NCBI GenBank assembly: GCA_038503065.1
Contig: JBCAMK010000004.1
Location: forward strand, 509,001 to 573,000
Length of the DNA stretch: 64,000 bases
Reading direction: 5' to 3'
From: Paragyromitra xinjiangensis
Taxonomy: Eukaryota; Ascomycota; Pezizomycetes; Pezizales; Discinaceae
The notes under the pieces are model-generated. The model ran no database searches. It was not told the origin of the DNA and saw only the letters and a program-made list of their open reading frames with translations. Both the position numbers and the translations under genes were made by a program. This document shows, in pieces, positions 24,007 through 36,700 of this stretch; position 1 is the stretch's first letter, and each line of letters starts with the position of its first letter.

Positions 24007-24090
24007 GATTCAGTGGTGTAGGGGTATCACGGGCGCTTGCCATCATCAGATGATTTGCGCCCGACCCGGGTTCGATTCCCGGCTGATTCA
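24007..24090 (+). tRNA. tRNA-Gly(GCC) with 13-nt intron, copy 1
   Basis: The cloverleaf is readable: acceptor GATTCAG, D arm 24016-24030 (A box TGGTGTAGGGG), anticodon stem GGCGC/GCGCC, loop TTGCCA-intron-T with anticodon GCC at 24039-24041, T arm CCGGG-TTCGATT-CCCGG (B box), 3' acceptor CTGATTC and discriminator A. The intron TCATCAGATGATT (24043-24055) sits one base 3' of the anticodon, the canonical nuclear position. The mature tRNA would be 71 nt plus CCA. One oddity is a T-T mismatch at acceptor pair 3-70, shared with copy 2 at 29025-29108. A T9 run follows 24 nt downstream. Confidence 0.85.
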
Positions 24091-24379
24091 GAAAGCTCAG
24101 CATGCGGGCGCTGCTTTTTTTTTAAACTACAACAAACACTCAGGTGGAGGAGATCGACACCGTTTCATCGTACGGAATCTTGAGACACCTGAGTTGATGG
24201 TGATCACTACATTGTGTAGCTTGGCTACAAGCTAGCTGTCAAGACTCCGACTACATGTATCCCAAGGAAACCAACTCAACAAACAACATTGTAAACACTT
24301 TTACGAGCCACGTGTCTTCCGTATCAGAATGACTTTGATAATCTCCCATCTGGTAGTGGCTGACCTAGTTGGACACCAT
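24091..24379. other. Spacer between tRNA-Gly and tRNA-Gln
   Basis: About 290 bp with the Pol III T-run near its left edge and a small hairpin-like stretch (TGTAGCTTGGCTACA near 24214). No coding signal. Confidence 0.5.
24115..24123 (+). terminator. RNA polymerase III terminator of tRNA-Gly copy 1
   Basis: A run of nine T on the plus strand starts 24 nt past the discriminator base; T runs of this kind terminate Pol III. Confidence 0.6.
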
Positions 24380-24451
24380 GGTTCTGTAGTGTAATGGCTA
24401 GCACCCGGGATTCTGATTCCCGTAATCTGGGTTCGACTCCCAGCAGGACCT
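24380..24451 (+). tRNA. tRNA-Gln(CTG), intronless
   Basis: The acceptor GGTTCTG pairs with CAGGACC (one G-T pair), followed by a T discriminator. A box TAGTGTAATGG, anticodon stem CGGGA/TCCCG with loop TTCTGAT (anticodon CTG), and B box GGTTCGACTCC in a T arm with stem CTGGG/CCCAG. Length is 72 nt. No T4 run follows immediately; the nearest strong one (T6) is at about 24524. Confidence 0.9.
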
Positions 24452-25843
24452 AAAATTACATCCTTGCAAAAAAGCAGATTTCAGGTTCCCAACTGTGGCT
24501 TGAAATCTTCAAAAAAAAATTTCTTTTTTAGTGGAAATGTTCGACGTAGCAACTTTTCTAATTATGACCCGAAACCACGCTGAAAGACGACCCGAGAAGT
24601 TACCGAATAACGGAGAAATACGTCAACCGCATGACATCAATGTAGTGAACTAGCACTGCCAGCATAGTTATTCTGTTACTCGAGTTGCCCCTGCTTTCTC
24701 TTTCATTATTGCCAGCACTTACACTAACTGACTCGTCCTCGGAAAAAGAAATAGAAAGCGTTACAGCTTGCCTTAGCTAAAGGTAAGGCCCGATCTCGGC
24801 CCCGAGCTTGAGACTCCTCGCATGAAGTTGACTCCTGATGGAGCAACCCTAAGCGAGTAGACCGACATGCTGCTTCACGGTTGATCCTGGGGGATTTTGG
24901 ACTGGGTTTATCCTTTATGCAGGTCGGGCGTCAACTCAAGGCAGACACTAGGCAGAATTATAACGCTGGGTTAGAGAGGATTTTCTTTGGCGCTCTCTTT
25001 TAGTACTCGGGTTACTGGACGGGATTATGTCAGATTTTTGCCTGGTGTGGTGTTGCAGTGAGAGGAGTGAGAGTCCCTCGTTTCGCCCTGAGTATTTTTT
25101 GGGGTTATATCTGCGAGGGGGGTAATGGGTGTCAAAGGCTTTATCGTAATCTGCAGTTTTTCGTGGCATACCCTGCTACTGGAGACTATATTGGCTGTTT
25201 TATGAGTGCGTGGTGTTCCCTGGTAACCGTACACAAGGGACCGCTGACTGTCCTCCGAACGAACCTTTGCCGGAGAGCTGCATTTCTAAGGGCTAATTCT
25301 GAATCGCATCTCTTGTCCCAGAGATATCCTCGGGGGTTATTTTAATGTGAGATAAAGCTTCAAACCAAGTACGAGTCTCTTTGCTACGAAGATAACTATG
25401 CCAGTCTCTAAGTCCGCCACCACTTTGACTCCTCTCTCGTACTTAAATCTAGTCTCTACCAGTAAACATTATACAAGCGACCGCCGTATACACGAACCGT
25501 AATAGTTAACCCAGGCACCCACGACAACTAAAGGAAAGCATAAGAGGATCTTCTTGTAATAACGCATAATTAATCGTAAAACAACTCATCTAACGTAGAA
25601 ACATCCATAAACCCCACTATCCTAACCTTACTTCCCCCCTTTTCCATACCCCTACGAGAAACCCCCCCAAACCCCACCGAGTGACACCCCATGAACCCAT
25701 CGATGACATAAGCACCCTCTTATTGGCCACAACCTCACCACCAGAAACAATCTCGACCACCCCGCGACAATAACCGTCATCCAACCAACCCCACCAAACA
25801 CCCCCCCAAAAACACGCAATTGGCCCCCCCACCATTGCCCACC
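24452..25843. other. Intergenic region upstream of the complex I subunit gene
   Basis: No ORF with protein character. The last 220 bases (25620-25830) are strongly C-rich on the plus strand and probably form the promoter and leader of the gene starting at 25844. ATTGG (an inverted CCAAT) is present at 25819-25823. Confidence 0.45.
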
Positions 25844-26623
25844 ATGCACCCAACCCTCCGTCACCTCACCGCGCGCCTACCTCCCTTCTCAGCAACCGGT
25901 CTCACCGGCGTCCTAACCCACCCTAACCCCCGTCCTACCCTAATCGCACTCTACAACCACACCCTCACCCTCCTCTCGCAGCTCCCCGCTCACTCCGTGT
26001 ACCGACAATCCACCGAGAACCTAACCCGCCACCGCCTCAACATCATTGAATCCGCGAAACCAGATGGTTACGATACATACCAACAAGACCTCGAAGCCGC
26101 AAAGGAGAAAGCCGGCATAAAGGGTCGAAAAGACTCTGCGTTTGAGCTCTCTCTAGTAGTCACCCAGGCGCGCACTCTCCTAGAGACCCTGGAGGGTAGT
26201 CGTAAAGACAGGACTGTCAGCGAGTATCTTGCTGTCGAGAAGCTCAAGTGGGATTTCCCGGTTATGTCTGGATCGGTTCCTACCAGTACTTCTGAGACCG
26301 CGAAGATCGAATTGAGTGCGAAGTCGGATGCGCTCGCTGATAGACCTGCGAAGGTGCCGCCGATAGGTGCGCTGTTTGAGCCTGGAACGGCGGATGGGGT
26401 TGGGGAGGACGATGTGCCGCTTTTGCCGCTGGAGCCTGAGTTGACGGCGGAGCAGGTTAGTGAGTTGGAGGAGAAGTTGGGGAGTGGGTTGATTGAGGAG
26501 GTTATTGATCAGGGTTGGGCGGAGCTGAAGCTTATAGTTGAGATGGAGAGTGCGAAGGTGTGGGAGGAGTTGGAGGAGGTGCCTAAGGAAGGGCAGTGGG
26601 TGGGGTTTGAGAAGAAGCCGTAA
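25844..26623 (+). CDS. NADH:ubiquinone oxidoreductase subunit, NDUFA5 / fungal 29.9 kDa type
   Basis: This is an accessory subunit of mitochondrial complex I, located in the peripheral arm on the matrix side of the inner membrane. The 259-residue product has the family's N-terminal block TGLTGVLTHPNPRPTL (about 18-33), the helix SVYRQSTENLTRHRL (51-65) and IIESAKPDGYD. The C-terminal block LTAEQVSELEEKLGSGLIEE is followed by the EGQWVGFE ending. The basic, hydroxylated first 15 residues could serve mitochondrial import. I chose the ATG at 25844 (context ACCATGC); an in-frame TTG at 25820 is not a credible eukaryotic start. No intron is needed. It lies tail-to-tail with DIM1, 351 bp apart. The fungal protein is much longer than its animal counterpart (about 115 residues), as expected. 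Confidence 0.9.
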   Translation: MHPTLRHLTARLPPFSATGLTGVLTHPNPRPTLIALYNHTLTLLSQLPAHSVYRQSTENLTRHRLNIIESAKPDGYDTYQQDLEAAKEKAGIKGRKDSAFELSLVVTQARTLLETLEGSRKDRTVSEYLAVEKLKWDFPVMSGSVPTSTSETAKIELSAKSDALADRPAKVPPIGALFEPGTADGVGEDDVPLLPLEPELTAEQVSELEEKLGSGLIEEVIDQGWAELKLIVEMESAKVWEELEEVPKEGQWVGFEKKP

Positions 26624-26974
26624 ATATTATAGTACAAAAGGGTTTGGTGGGTGTTTGGGTTAGAATTGTAGTGGAAAATAGCAGGTGCATTTGTATAGGT
26701 ATTAAGAATGATACGGGGTTTAGGGTGAGAGTTGAATCTAGTTTGCACTTTACTTAGGATTCAGAGTTCACTTTTGATAAGCAAATACGAGATGGCGATT
26801 TGACACCTCTAAAGTAGATGGGCATAGATAGAATGTCATAAAGCGCAACTTTACATCACATCCAGAGGACCCATCCAGAGTATGTAGAAACCGGTAATAA
26901 TCCCAAACTTTTGTGCCCCAAGAACGCCTCCAAAGAAAAAGCCCCCATCATCGTCACAAACCTCCAGCACCCGC
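26624..26974. other. Shared 3' region of two converging genes
   Basis: 351 bp between the stop codons of the complex I subunit gene and DIM1. It must hold both 3' ends; no further feature seen. Confidence 0.6.
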
Positions 26975-28224
<1,250 letters not shown>

Positions 28225-29005
28225 TCATGGGGGATCACTCAAGTGTTGAATATGAGGATTTTCTATCAGTGAATTGGAGATATATCCAAGTCAGCGAAGT
28301 ATCAATAGCTACGGTGAGGATTGAACGAGAAGGGATAACAAACAATTTGGAGTAAGTATCTGCTCCACCGCCTTATCCGGAACAAACCCTAGCCTACCAG
28401 CCCATAGAACTAGAACCCAATTCAAACCCTTATAAAACTAGGTACTGAGGATTCCCTAACAGCCACCCACCATCATAACCACCCGTACAGGAGAATGGCA
28501 TCTCAGGGTTAGGGTTGTAATGAAGATATTCTATCTCCCTCTTATTCTCACTAGCAGATCAAATCAGGTCGAGGCAGTAAATCCATTTGATAGCTCAGTC
28601 TCGATTTCCAATGGCTGAGGGCTGACAGCCAGCCTCGATGAGACTAACAGAAAGCTCTTAAGTGCTGTTGACGAACGCACCTCCCAAGGCAGTGAACAAG
28701 AGAGAGGAGAAGGTCGGGAAACACATGGGATGAAATATGTGTCCATTAAGATGCCTCGCCCACGCCGAAAATCGCGTCTCTTCATACCAGATGCATTATA
28801 ATAAATCACCCATTATTAATGCTGCGAACCCCAGCAGTAAGAAACCCGTAGTACCAGATGAAAAATTCCATGAACTTGATCATCCAGAACTAAAGATAAC
28901 TACCGCCTAAGAGGTACCACCCTCAGTTAATCAAAATCGAAGCTACCCGTCTCCCATCAGGCTTTTTAATACGCAAGCGAAAAGCCCCACATCTCCGCAA
29001 AGAGC

Positions 29006-29009
29006 AAAA
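29006..29009 (-). terminator. Minimal Pol III terminator of tRNA-Gly copy 2
   Basis: TTTT on the minus strand, 15 nt after the discriminator base. It is short but sufficient in principle for Pol III in fungi. Confidence 0.35.
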
Positions 29010-29024
29010 GATACACCGTCATAT

Positions 29025-29108
29025 TGAATCAGCCGGGAATCGAACCCGGGTCGGGCGCAAATCATCTAATGATGGCAAGCGCCCGTGATACCCCTACACC
29101 ACTGAATC
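29025..29108 (-). tRNA. tRNA-Gly(GCC) with 13-nt intron, copy 2
   Basis: It is identical over 84 nt to the plus-strand copy at 24007-24090 except for one intron base (TCATTAGATGATT instead of TCATCAGATGATT). Anticodon GCC is at 29074-29076. The A and B boxes and the T-T mismatch at acceptor pair 3-70 are shared. Flanking sequences of the two copies are not similar, so any duplication is old or copied only the gene body. The two copies point toward each other about 5 kb apart. Confidence 0.85.
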
Positions 29109-29181
29109 ATGTCATCAAGTGGCTAGTTACCCTATTTGAAGAAAAAAACTGCAAAATCGTGTGGCGCAGGGAATACATTTA

Positions 29182-29270
29182 GGCAGCGTGGTCGAGTGGG
29201 AGCGCCAAGAGTTGTTGCACATATAAAATAGTTCAACCTAAATCATGGAGCTTGCGTAGTTCGAGTTATC
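29182..29270 (+). pseudogene. tRNA-like relic (type II, Leu/Ser-like 5' half)
   Basis: GGCAGCG-TGGTCGAGTGG reads like the acceptor strand and A box of a long-variable-arm tRNA. About 60 nt later AGTTCGAGTTA resembles a damaged B box. No matching 3' acceptor strand (CGCTGCC) follows and no clean anticodon stem forms. It is best read as a decayed tRNA gene or the head of a tRNA-derived SINE. Confidence 0.4.
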
Positions 29271-32200
29271 AGGTAACAAAAAAGCTACTATAAGAGCCTA
29301 CTACGCAGCATGAGAACTTCTTACAATGCAGAATAGAGTAGAACCCTCACAAATTTTAAGCCTGTCGATTGGATGACGGACCTAGATCCAGGTGGGTGGT
29401 ATACCCCACTATATCTTAACTACATGTAAATAAGGTTACAATATATACATCAGTGTATGTCTCCTGTATCAGTAATTCAACAATTCAGCAGAATATCGAC
29501 ATACGCAAGTGATGTCTCGAGTGATAATTCATGACCTAAACCGTAAAATATGAATGTAAGCCCCCTCCTAACCATGGAAGTAAAGTTAAAAGGATCCAGG
29601 ACAAATATAAAACATCCAAGTTTATGCTATACTCCTTAAACGGCGAGTTAGATTGTTTTTTTGTCACTTCTCAAGGGTTATTTGTCAAGACACTCACCTC
29701 AACCATTTTTCGGCCTCGGACCCAACCAGGAGGCTTCTATTCGGGGCGGGAAATTATATTAACTAGGATCATGCTGAATTATACACTATATCATCTATAA
29801 CACGCCTCCGACTTACTAAAACCAGAACTTCTATCGGGGGGCTGTGAAAACCAAAGCAGGTGATCACGCGTGACGCAAAACCCATGGGACTGCTTTCAAT
29901 CACCAGACTCGTGCCACACCCCACCTTGCGACCACTCATCCTACACAAATTCCCCCCATCCCCATCAAACACCACCCCGCACGAGCGAGATCGATCAAGT
30001 CATCAAATTATTCACCATCAGCAGTTCTACATTTCTATCACCTTCCTCAACTAAACCACTAACCCGCTCCGAAAGCATCCACCACTTCATGTGTGCCAAA
30101 AACCGTCAGGACCAATCACCTTCAATCTCGAAGGAGGGCAACCGCCAAAACTTCGCTACCTGTTAAAATAAGATTTATTCAACTCAAGCCAAGCAGGAAC
30201 ATGAGTCAGAAAATGACATTAGGATCTATCTACAGTCTGAAACTACCCACGAACTTACAGGATATTCTGGACAATAGCATCAACTGAGAACTACGACCAT
30301 ACATTAGCATAAACGCCACAGCTACATGTAGTCCTATACATGTTAAGATTGCAAGACTGATATACCCTAAAGACTTCAGAAAACTGACTCGCAACGTTTC
30401 AAGCCCTCGGATAACGGTGGTCCCCCCCGTACGACTCGCTAAGAATCGATCCTCCTTCGACAGCTTACTACTCACGGACCGCTACTCTTAACCCGCCTTC
30501 CCATCAGAGGTATAAGGTGCAGCGCTTATAGTTATTTACATCAGCCTCAACGGCTTAGAACCATGAAGAACAATATCAATGACATAAACTATTGACATAA
30601 GCAGCGATTTGTATCCTAATGCTAACCGTCGTAAAAGCAGCAAAAAGGCAGGGCAAACATAAAAGTATTTCTTCCTTCCACTAAACCAGCGAGAGACAGA
30701 ATATTGCACCGGAATGCCCGCACAAAAAATAGCAAACCTATTTAAGCAGCTAGCAGCTACTCGATGTTCCCAAATAGCAATTAAGCTTCATGGTGGGAAT
30801 CCCCAAACCGTTAACTCCGAGAATGAATAGACGCTGCAGGAATGGAAGTCTCTAGAATAGATGTGGATGGCGCAACTAACCAATTGGAGACAAATCGGTG
30901 CGCTCTGGGACCTCTTCTCTTCCCGAATTTTATCCCTATTATCGATCTCACAGAAGAATATACTTGGCCTTGGAATATCCACCGATACTAGCACAGAAAT
31001 AAAAATACTTTATAAGAACAACCGCGATGACACAGAGGATCCGAGAATGACTAGAGAAGAATAGAAAACAAGGCCTCAGTAATTTTATGACCTCGGCTTC
31101 CCTACTCCGTTGCGTTGCCGGTTATCCCGTACATTCCCACGGTCCCTTTTCTCTTTTTTGCTTACTAAAGACAGTGACGCAAGCCAAAAGTTTGATATCC
31201 CCTTGGGCAAACAAACACCCGTTACCGACTCTCACCACCAGCCGCATCGCCCATCCGCTCCTCGGTACACCGCCTTTGTGGATTCTCTAAGAACAAGAGG
31301 AAGCAGAGAAACACGTAGATGGCGGAAGCAGACGGCGCAAATCAGGAATTTGTGGACTACTACAGAGATATCTGCAGCCCCCAAGAACATAAGAACCAAC
31401 CCCTTATATGATACTTCTTCGGTAAATCTTAAACCACTCGCAGCCCAAATATCCCTTTACTAATTCTACCAACAGTGTAAACTTCCTAGCAAGGCACCGA
31501 CCAATACCTTCGTCAATAAGACAGGAAATTCCTCTTTCCCAACAATGAAACCATGGATATGATGGGAGATTCAGAGTCCAATATCCAGAAAACCCCTGAG
31601 AAAGCCGGGAATTTTACCTTCCTCCCCTCTCGCCGACAAACCAACCCCATCATCCCAATACCTAATATCTAACAGGACTAAGAACAAAGGAAAGCGAAGA
31701 ACCACTTCACACTTTCTTGAACGCATAACATGAAAGCCCACACAACGCTCCGGTCATGGCTGTTGTAAGCCGATGTAACCCAACCTTTCCTATTCCGTCT
31801 TTTCGGAGGGTTTGAATGCAAAGTCGCTGCTGGGTTTCCAATAAACATGAAGCTTGCTTCTAATATTTTCTACTTCAAGACCGACAAGATAGCTATCAGT
31901 GCGAACAAGTTCCCAAATTTACAGCAAGAAAATCTCCATATTTCCAAGCCGAGCAATGTAGACATACACTGGATTCTTCCGTCTGAGATTCCCGAAGAGA
32001 GTTCCCGGACGGACCATAAGTCCAGGGTAGCATGCATATGCGCCAAGATCTACGAGATTAACTATTTCCACGCATATGATGCAGTATCGATAATATCGCT
32101 TGAAGATCTAGACTTCTATATCCTAGATGCTCCAGGGCTGGTGTAGATTTTTCATTGGTTACCGCTTCTATTAGTGATACTTCTAGTCGAAGTCGGCTCC

Positions 32201-32700
32201 CCCTTTCGTGTCCGAGGTACTTGATATCAAAGTTTGTGATATTGCCGAAGCCTATATCATCTTGCGTTTTCACCGCTATCTACTCAACTTCTCCCAACCT
32301 GGATCTTCCCCGCTTTGATAATTAATGATTCCAAAATAGAGCTCTTTTATCGGCGAATTTCCTAAGAGCCTAATAAATGAGAGGCCCGAAAATTTACTTC
32401 TCAGGGTTATTGACGAGTTTAATACCCACACCCATAACCACATTGACCCCCGAGGATTCAGTGTTCTTGTCGACACTATATGATTATGACGAAAATGACT
32501 GTTCCTTCGCCGCAGCTAAAAAAATAACCTGCCGACCTTACCTTTAAATTTAATAACGCACCCAAAGACACCAGATCCCTACGGACTGAAGGATCAGCAA
32601 CTAAAAAATCCATTGAGATGCCTTCCTAAACGTCAAGGGCTGTTTTAGAATTAATCCCAGTAATGATCACTTGTCTGATGGCCAGCCTATACTTTCTTCA

Positions 32701-32737
32701 CCGCTTCTCAGAACACCACGTGTGCTCTGAGAAGCGG
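32701..32737. repeat. Perfect 12-bp inverted repeat with an E-box in the loop
   Basis: CCGCTTCTCAGA (32701-32712) is followed after 13 nt by its exact reverse complement TCTGAGAAGCGG (32726-32737). The loop contains the palindrome CACGTG (32717-32722). It lies in the gene desert, with no confident gene nearby. Confidence 0.75.
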
Positions 32738-33072
32738 GAATTGATACCTACATGTAGTAGCCGAAGAGCAAGGGTGAGCTGGAAAAACTTCTGTACCAAT
32801 GAGCGAGAAGCTCCCCTGCCATCCCTTAGAATTTTTCTTTCTTTTTTTACCCCAGAGAATTTTCCTGGCCGCCCCGTCCCGTCCCTATCTTCAGATAAGG
32901 TGAAATCATCCTTTCTTACCCCTCCCCGATTCTTCTTTGAGTGATAAATAGGGGTTGAGAGGATCTTGAGTCCGTCCTATTAAGATTATTATCCTCAATG
33001 TAGTGTAACTTTTCTATTCTCCCTTCCACCGCCCTCGGCTATACATACCTAGTATCCTCCCTTTAAGCAATA

Positions 33073-33740
33073 TTGTCTTATCGAACCAGTAAACTCTCCC
33101 TCCAAAATATCGTCTTCCTATCCCCTCCGACTTTGTGTTGCCACTATATCTCCCCTATACTCATCTTACGCGCGCTTATTTCTCGTAACCGACCTCGCTC
33201 AGATCACGACAAAGCACTCGAAGCCGCCAAGACCTCTTCGAGTGATTCAGTATGATCTATCTAATACCAACTGTAGAAATCGTGAATAGACCTATCCACT
33301 AACCAACACTTCAATGACCTCTACTATTGTCTCAGTCGTATACACAATCAAGACAACCAAAGAAAAGAGTCCATGCAACTACACGTAGTACCACAAAACC
33401 ATCAAAAGCACAAAGTGAATACCTCACCAACCCGACACCAACACACTGCACGGTCCCAGTAAAATCCTCCCCACGCCCGAGATTACCTGTTCCTCAAATC
33501 CCGCCCTACTCACCAGTAAGAAAAGACCTGCGCTATGACGTATCAAAGGCGCATGCACTAGAGATACAGGTAATAGACATAATAGAGAAATCCAACTACG
33601 GACAAAGCGAAATGACACATGTCTCTCAGCTGTTCACCCATAATCCTTGCCCCTATACTGTAGCGCACCCGCCTAGGGCCGAATTTAATAGAGAGACATT
33701 CCAGGGGCGAAATGATGGCCTGATTTATGGCTTCAGGTAG
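33073..33740 (+). CDS. Possible two-exon gene fragment, unknown
   Basis: Two open stretches join in phase: 33073-33249 and 33336-33740, across a putative 86-nt intron with donor GTATGA, a CACTAAC branch-like site and a pyrimidine-rich TGTCTCAG acceptor. The second exon encodes about 134 hydrophilic residues (for example VSKAHALEIQVIDIIEKSNY) with coding-like composition. No ATG opens the first exon, and an in-frame stop lies at 33064-33066, so a further upstream exon would be needed or the gene is a fragment. No family is recognised. Coordinates at the 5' side mark only the open frame. Confidence 0.25.
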
Positions 33741-36700
33741 CATCATCATAAAACTACAGTGGTGGACAGTAACGGTATACGAAGAACGGTGAAAGGGATC
33801 AAGCCTGAATAAGGAGCAATCAACTGTTGGTTAAAAAAACCCCCGGTTGAATGCAATACATCGAACAACACAAGTACTCGTGACGAGGGACACTCTCTTG
33901 CTAGGATGTGGCTCCCCTGTAACGGGTATCTACATCGTTACTCCCAAACGCTCGTTTCTAGAATAAGTTATCTCCGACCTCCAACTCAGCCTCAGTCTAC
34001 CTTTAGATTACCAAGAATTTATGATTGCCCCCTTATGTACCGGCAGATCGACGATGCGACCTTGTGACGTTACGTGCTCAATTAATTCCGGTTATTTCCA
34101 GATGGTGAAGAGAGCCTCATAAGAAGACAATTTGGCATGATTTTCAGCATGATAGAAAATTCCGGTGGCTAAACGACCCCAGCGGAGAGCGGCTACGTAT
34201 CGGATTTGTACGAGGATAAAGGTTCGACGATAATCAGGGTGTGCGTGCGTGGGGGCCCAATAATGATGTTCCGTCAGCAAAAAAAGGCTTAATGAAGAGT
34301 GCGAGATCTAGACTGGGCTGTCGGTACTTGCTCTAGGCAATTCACATTAGCAGAGATCTCTAACCACAATTAAACACCAAACCACAATGAAGAGAAAAAT
34401 CGCAAGATGGAGCGGTGAGAACTCATGATGCTGATTCGTTTCGAAAAAGCAATTTCCCCGTTTAATTTTACATTCGCTACTTTAACGTTGACCCACCATC
34501 TCATCGCGCACGTGGGAAGTGGAGACCCCCATCTGCAACGGAGACAAAACAATGTAAGAAGCCGGGCCCCGCAGAGGCGCGTTGCCTTTTCCTTCCCCAG
34601 CGAAACGGACCTCATGTTCATTCGCCGTATGGGCGTATGTACGGTACGTCCGTGGAGTCCAACCCTTATTTCAACGACATGTTATCCACTCGACAAGCTT
34701 TTGGTGGTTTCCCCGCCAAGAGCATCACGACAGTCACATGACGAGGGTTAATTCCTTTTCTGTTCTTCGCGGTCTGGCCCGCCGAAGACGTCCCGTGACC
34801 TTCTGCCGCTGCATCTCTTCGCCTCGCATCACAAATGGACCTCCGTTTCGCATCGACGAATGCAAAGCCTAGATCCCGCAACAGCTGACTCCAACTCCTC
34901 ACCTTTGTTTGGTATTTCTTGTAGGTACCATGTTTTCCCATGGTTGTCAGAAAGCTTCTCCTTGAGCAAGGTTCAGTGGGAGAGTGTGCTACATATGCAG
35001 TCTGCATGTCTCACACATAAGCATATCCTAAGCTTAAGCGACGTCCCCTCGATGAGTCCATTGGTGTGATTTCCAAAAAGAACAATACCTATAATCGTTT
35101 CTGTCTGTCTGAGAACTGCGGTGAGCAACACCGTCTCATATCGACCTGAGGGGGAGAACCGGCATATCGATCCGCCGCGCTGTGTTGCTTTTTCCCACCC
35201 GCCGACCAGTAATGGGTTTCCCGAACTTTCCATCCGGGCTCCCCGATCAGCCAGCCAGCCATTCCTTGCGCAGGTTTGTAAGCAGCACCCCTGAGGCTCA
35301 TCAACAACAACGCAAGCCAGCCATAAGTTACGTGATTCGGCAATCGCGCTTGCGTGAACCTGTCAAACCTGCATCTCATGAACTCGCTTAGGGCACGCGG
35401 TTGTTCGTGGCTCGTTTGGTTCTTCACTTATTCGCTTAGGTGTGGTGAGCACAAAACGAGATACAGAAAAACCGCGCATGGTGGGCAAGGATACCGCTTT
35501 GTCTCTAGTCCTCGGAAAGCCCTGATCCGATTGAGCGAAACAGGGACAGCGTTCCTTCTCCCCCCGGCGTCGCGTGCGCTTCTTGCACGGTGTGAGTGAT
35601 ACCAAGTACATAAGCAGCAGGCTCCAGAAACGTCACCTGAGAGCGCCAGGATACGTTACAGACCAGTATCGAAAGGAATAGACGGGGGAAGGTAGCTGAA
35701 ACCGCATATCAAATAACAATAATAATATGAGCTGGATATTTCCGTAATTTTGTCTGCAAGGTGGTCATCTCTCTCGCTGCCCTGATACCTGGCCGTATCT
35801 CACAGTATCGATATGTAGTCTGACAACATCATTTGACCAATTAAAGGGGGGATTGCCATTCAAATAATGATCGCAATCAAGACTGATGTGGTACACAGAA
35901 ATAAGGAAATAACACCTCTCATTTATATCTGTTGGTGATATATGTCTCACTTCAGTGTCGCAGTGAAGTTACACCGAGATTCGATTTCTGCCATAAACTG
36001 TGGAATCCCATCCTTCCCATGCACAGATCTTTATACAATTTTAAGTTTACAGAGCTCTTAGGGCTTCGCTTGTGGGAAGCCGAATAGAACCCCACGTGTA
36101 GGGATGCTATATATCGCTGGTCCTTATTCCCCCTATAATTACCTCGGTAATTCTCGATGGAAAGCTCTGGAACGCGCGTCTGATCTGCTCGATTTTCTAG
36201 AAAATGAACAAATCTATGGTTCCTAGTAGATTCCTTGGATCGCTGGTCCCATCGAATATACTTGAATTAAGGCCTCCATCACAACTAAGGTAGCCGAGAT
36301 TTCAGCAAGGGTTATTGGCGATAACCACCATACCACACACCAGAACGCACCTCGTTCTAGAAACGAACCCAACTCCGAGATTTTTCTTTTTCTTTTTCCA
36401 ACAAGAGATGTTCCGGGCTTGTGGCCGAATTCGCAAAAGTCGTGGCTTCCCCCATTTGACTACTGGCTGGGGGAACCGGGGGGGAGGGTGACGCAATGTT
36501 TGAAACTTGATATCAGAACTCCAGTTAAGCAAATTGCATATCTGTTTCGAGAATTGATGTCTGACAGGTTGATGGGGATGCGGTGACCAGCGATGTTAAC
36601 GAACGGCAACAAAAGTACACAGTTATTTTTGGATGTATCAGGATGTGTCGGGATAGACACTCTACAACTTCAAGTGGCGGATCTTTTGTTCTACCAACAG

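Noticed and set aside
34400..35620. Patch of overlapping frames on both strands, possible transposon remnant
   Set aside because: No transposase, integrase or reverse transcriptase motif and no terminal repeats could be seen.
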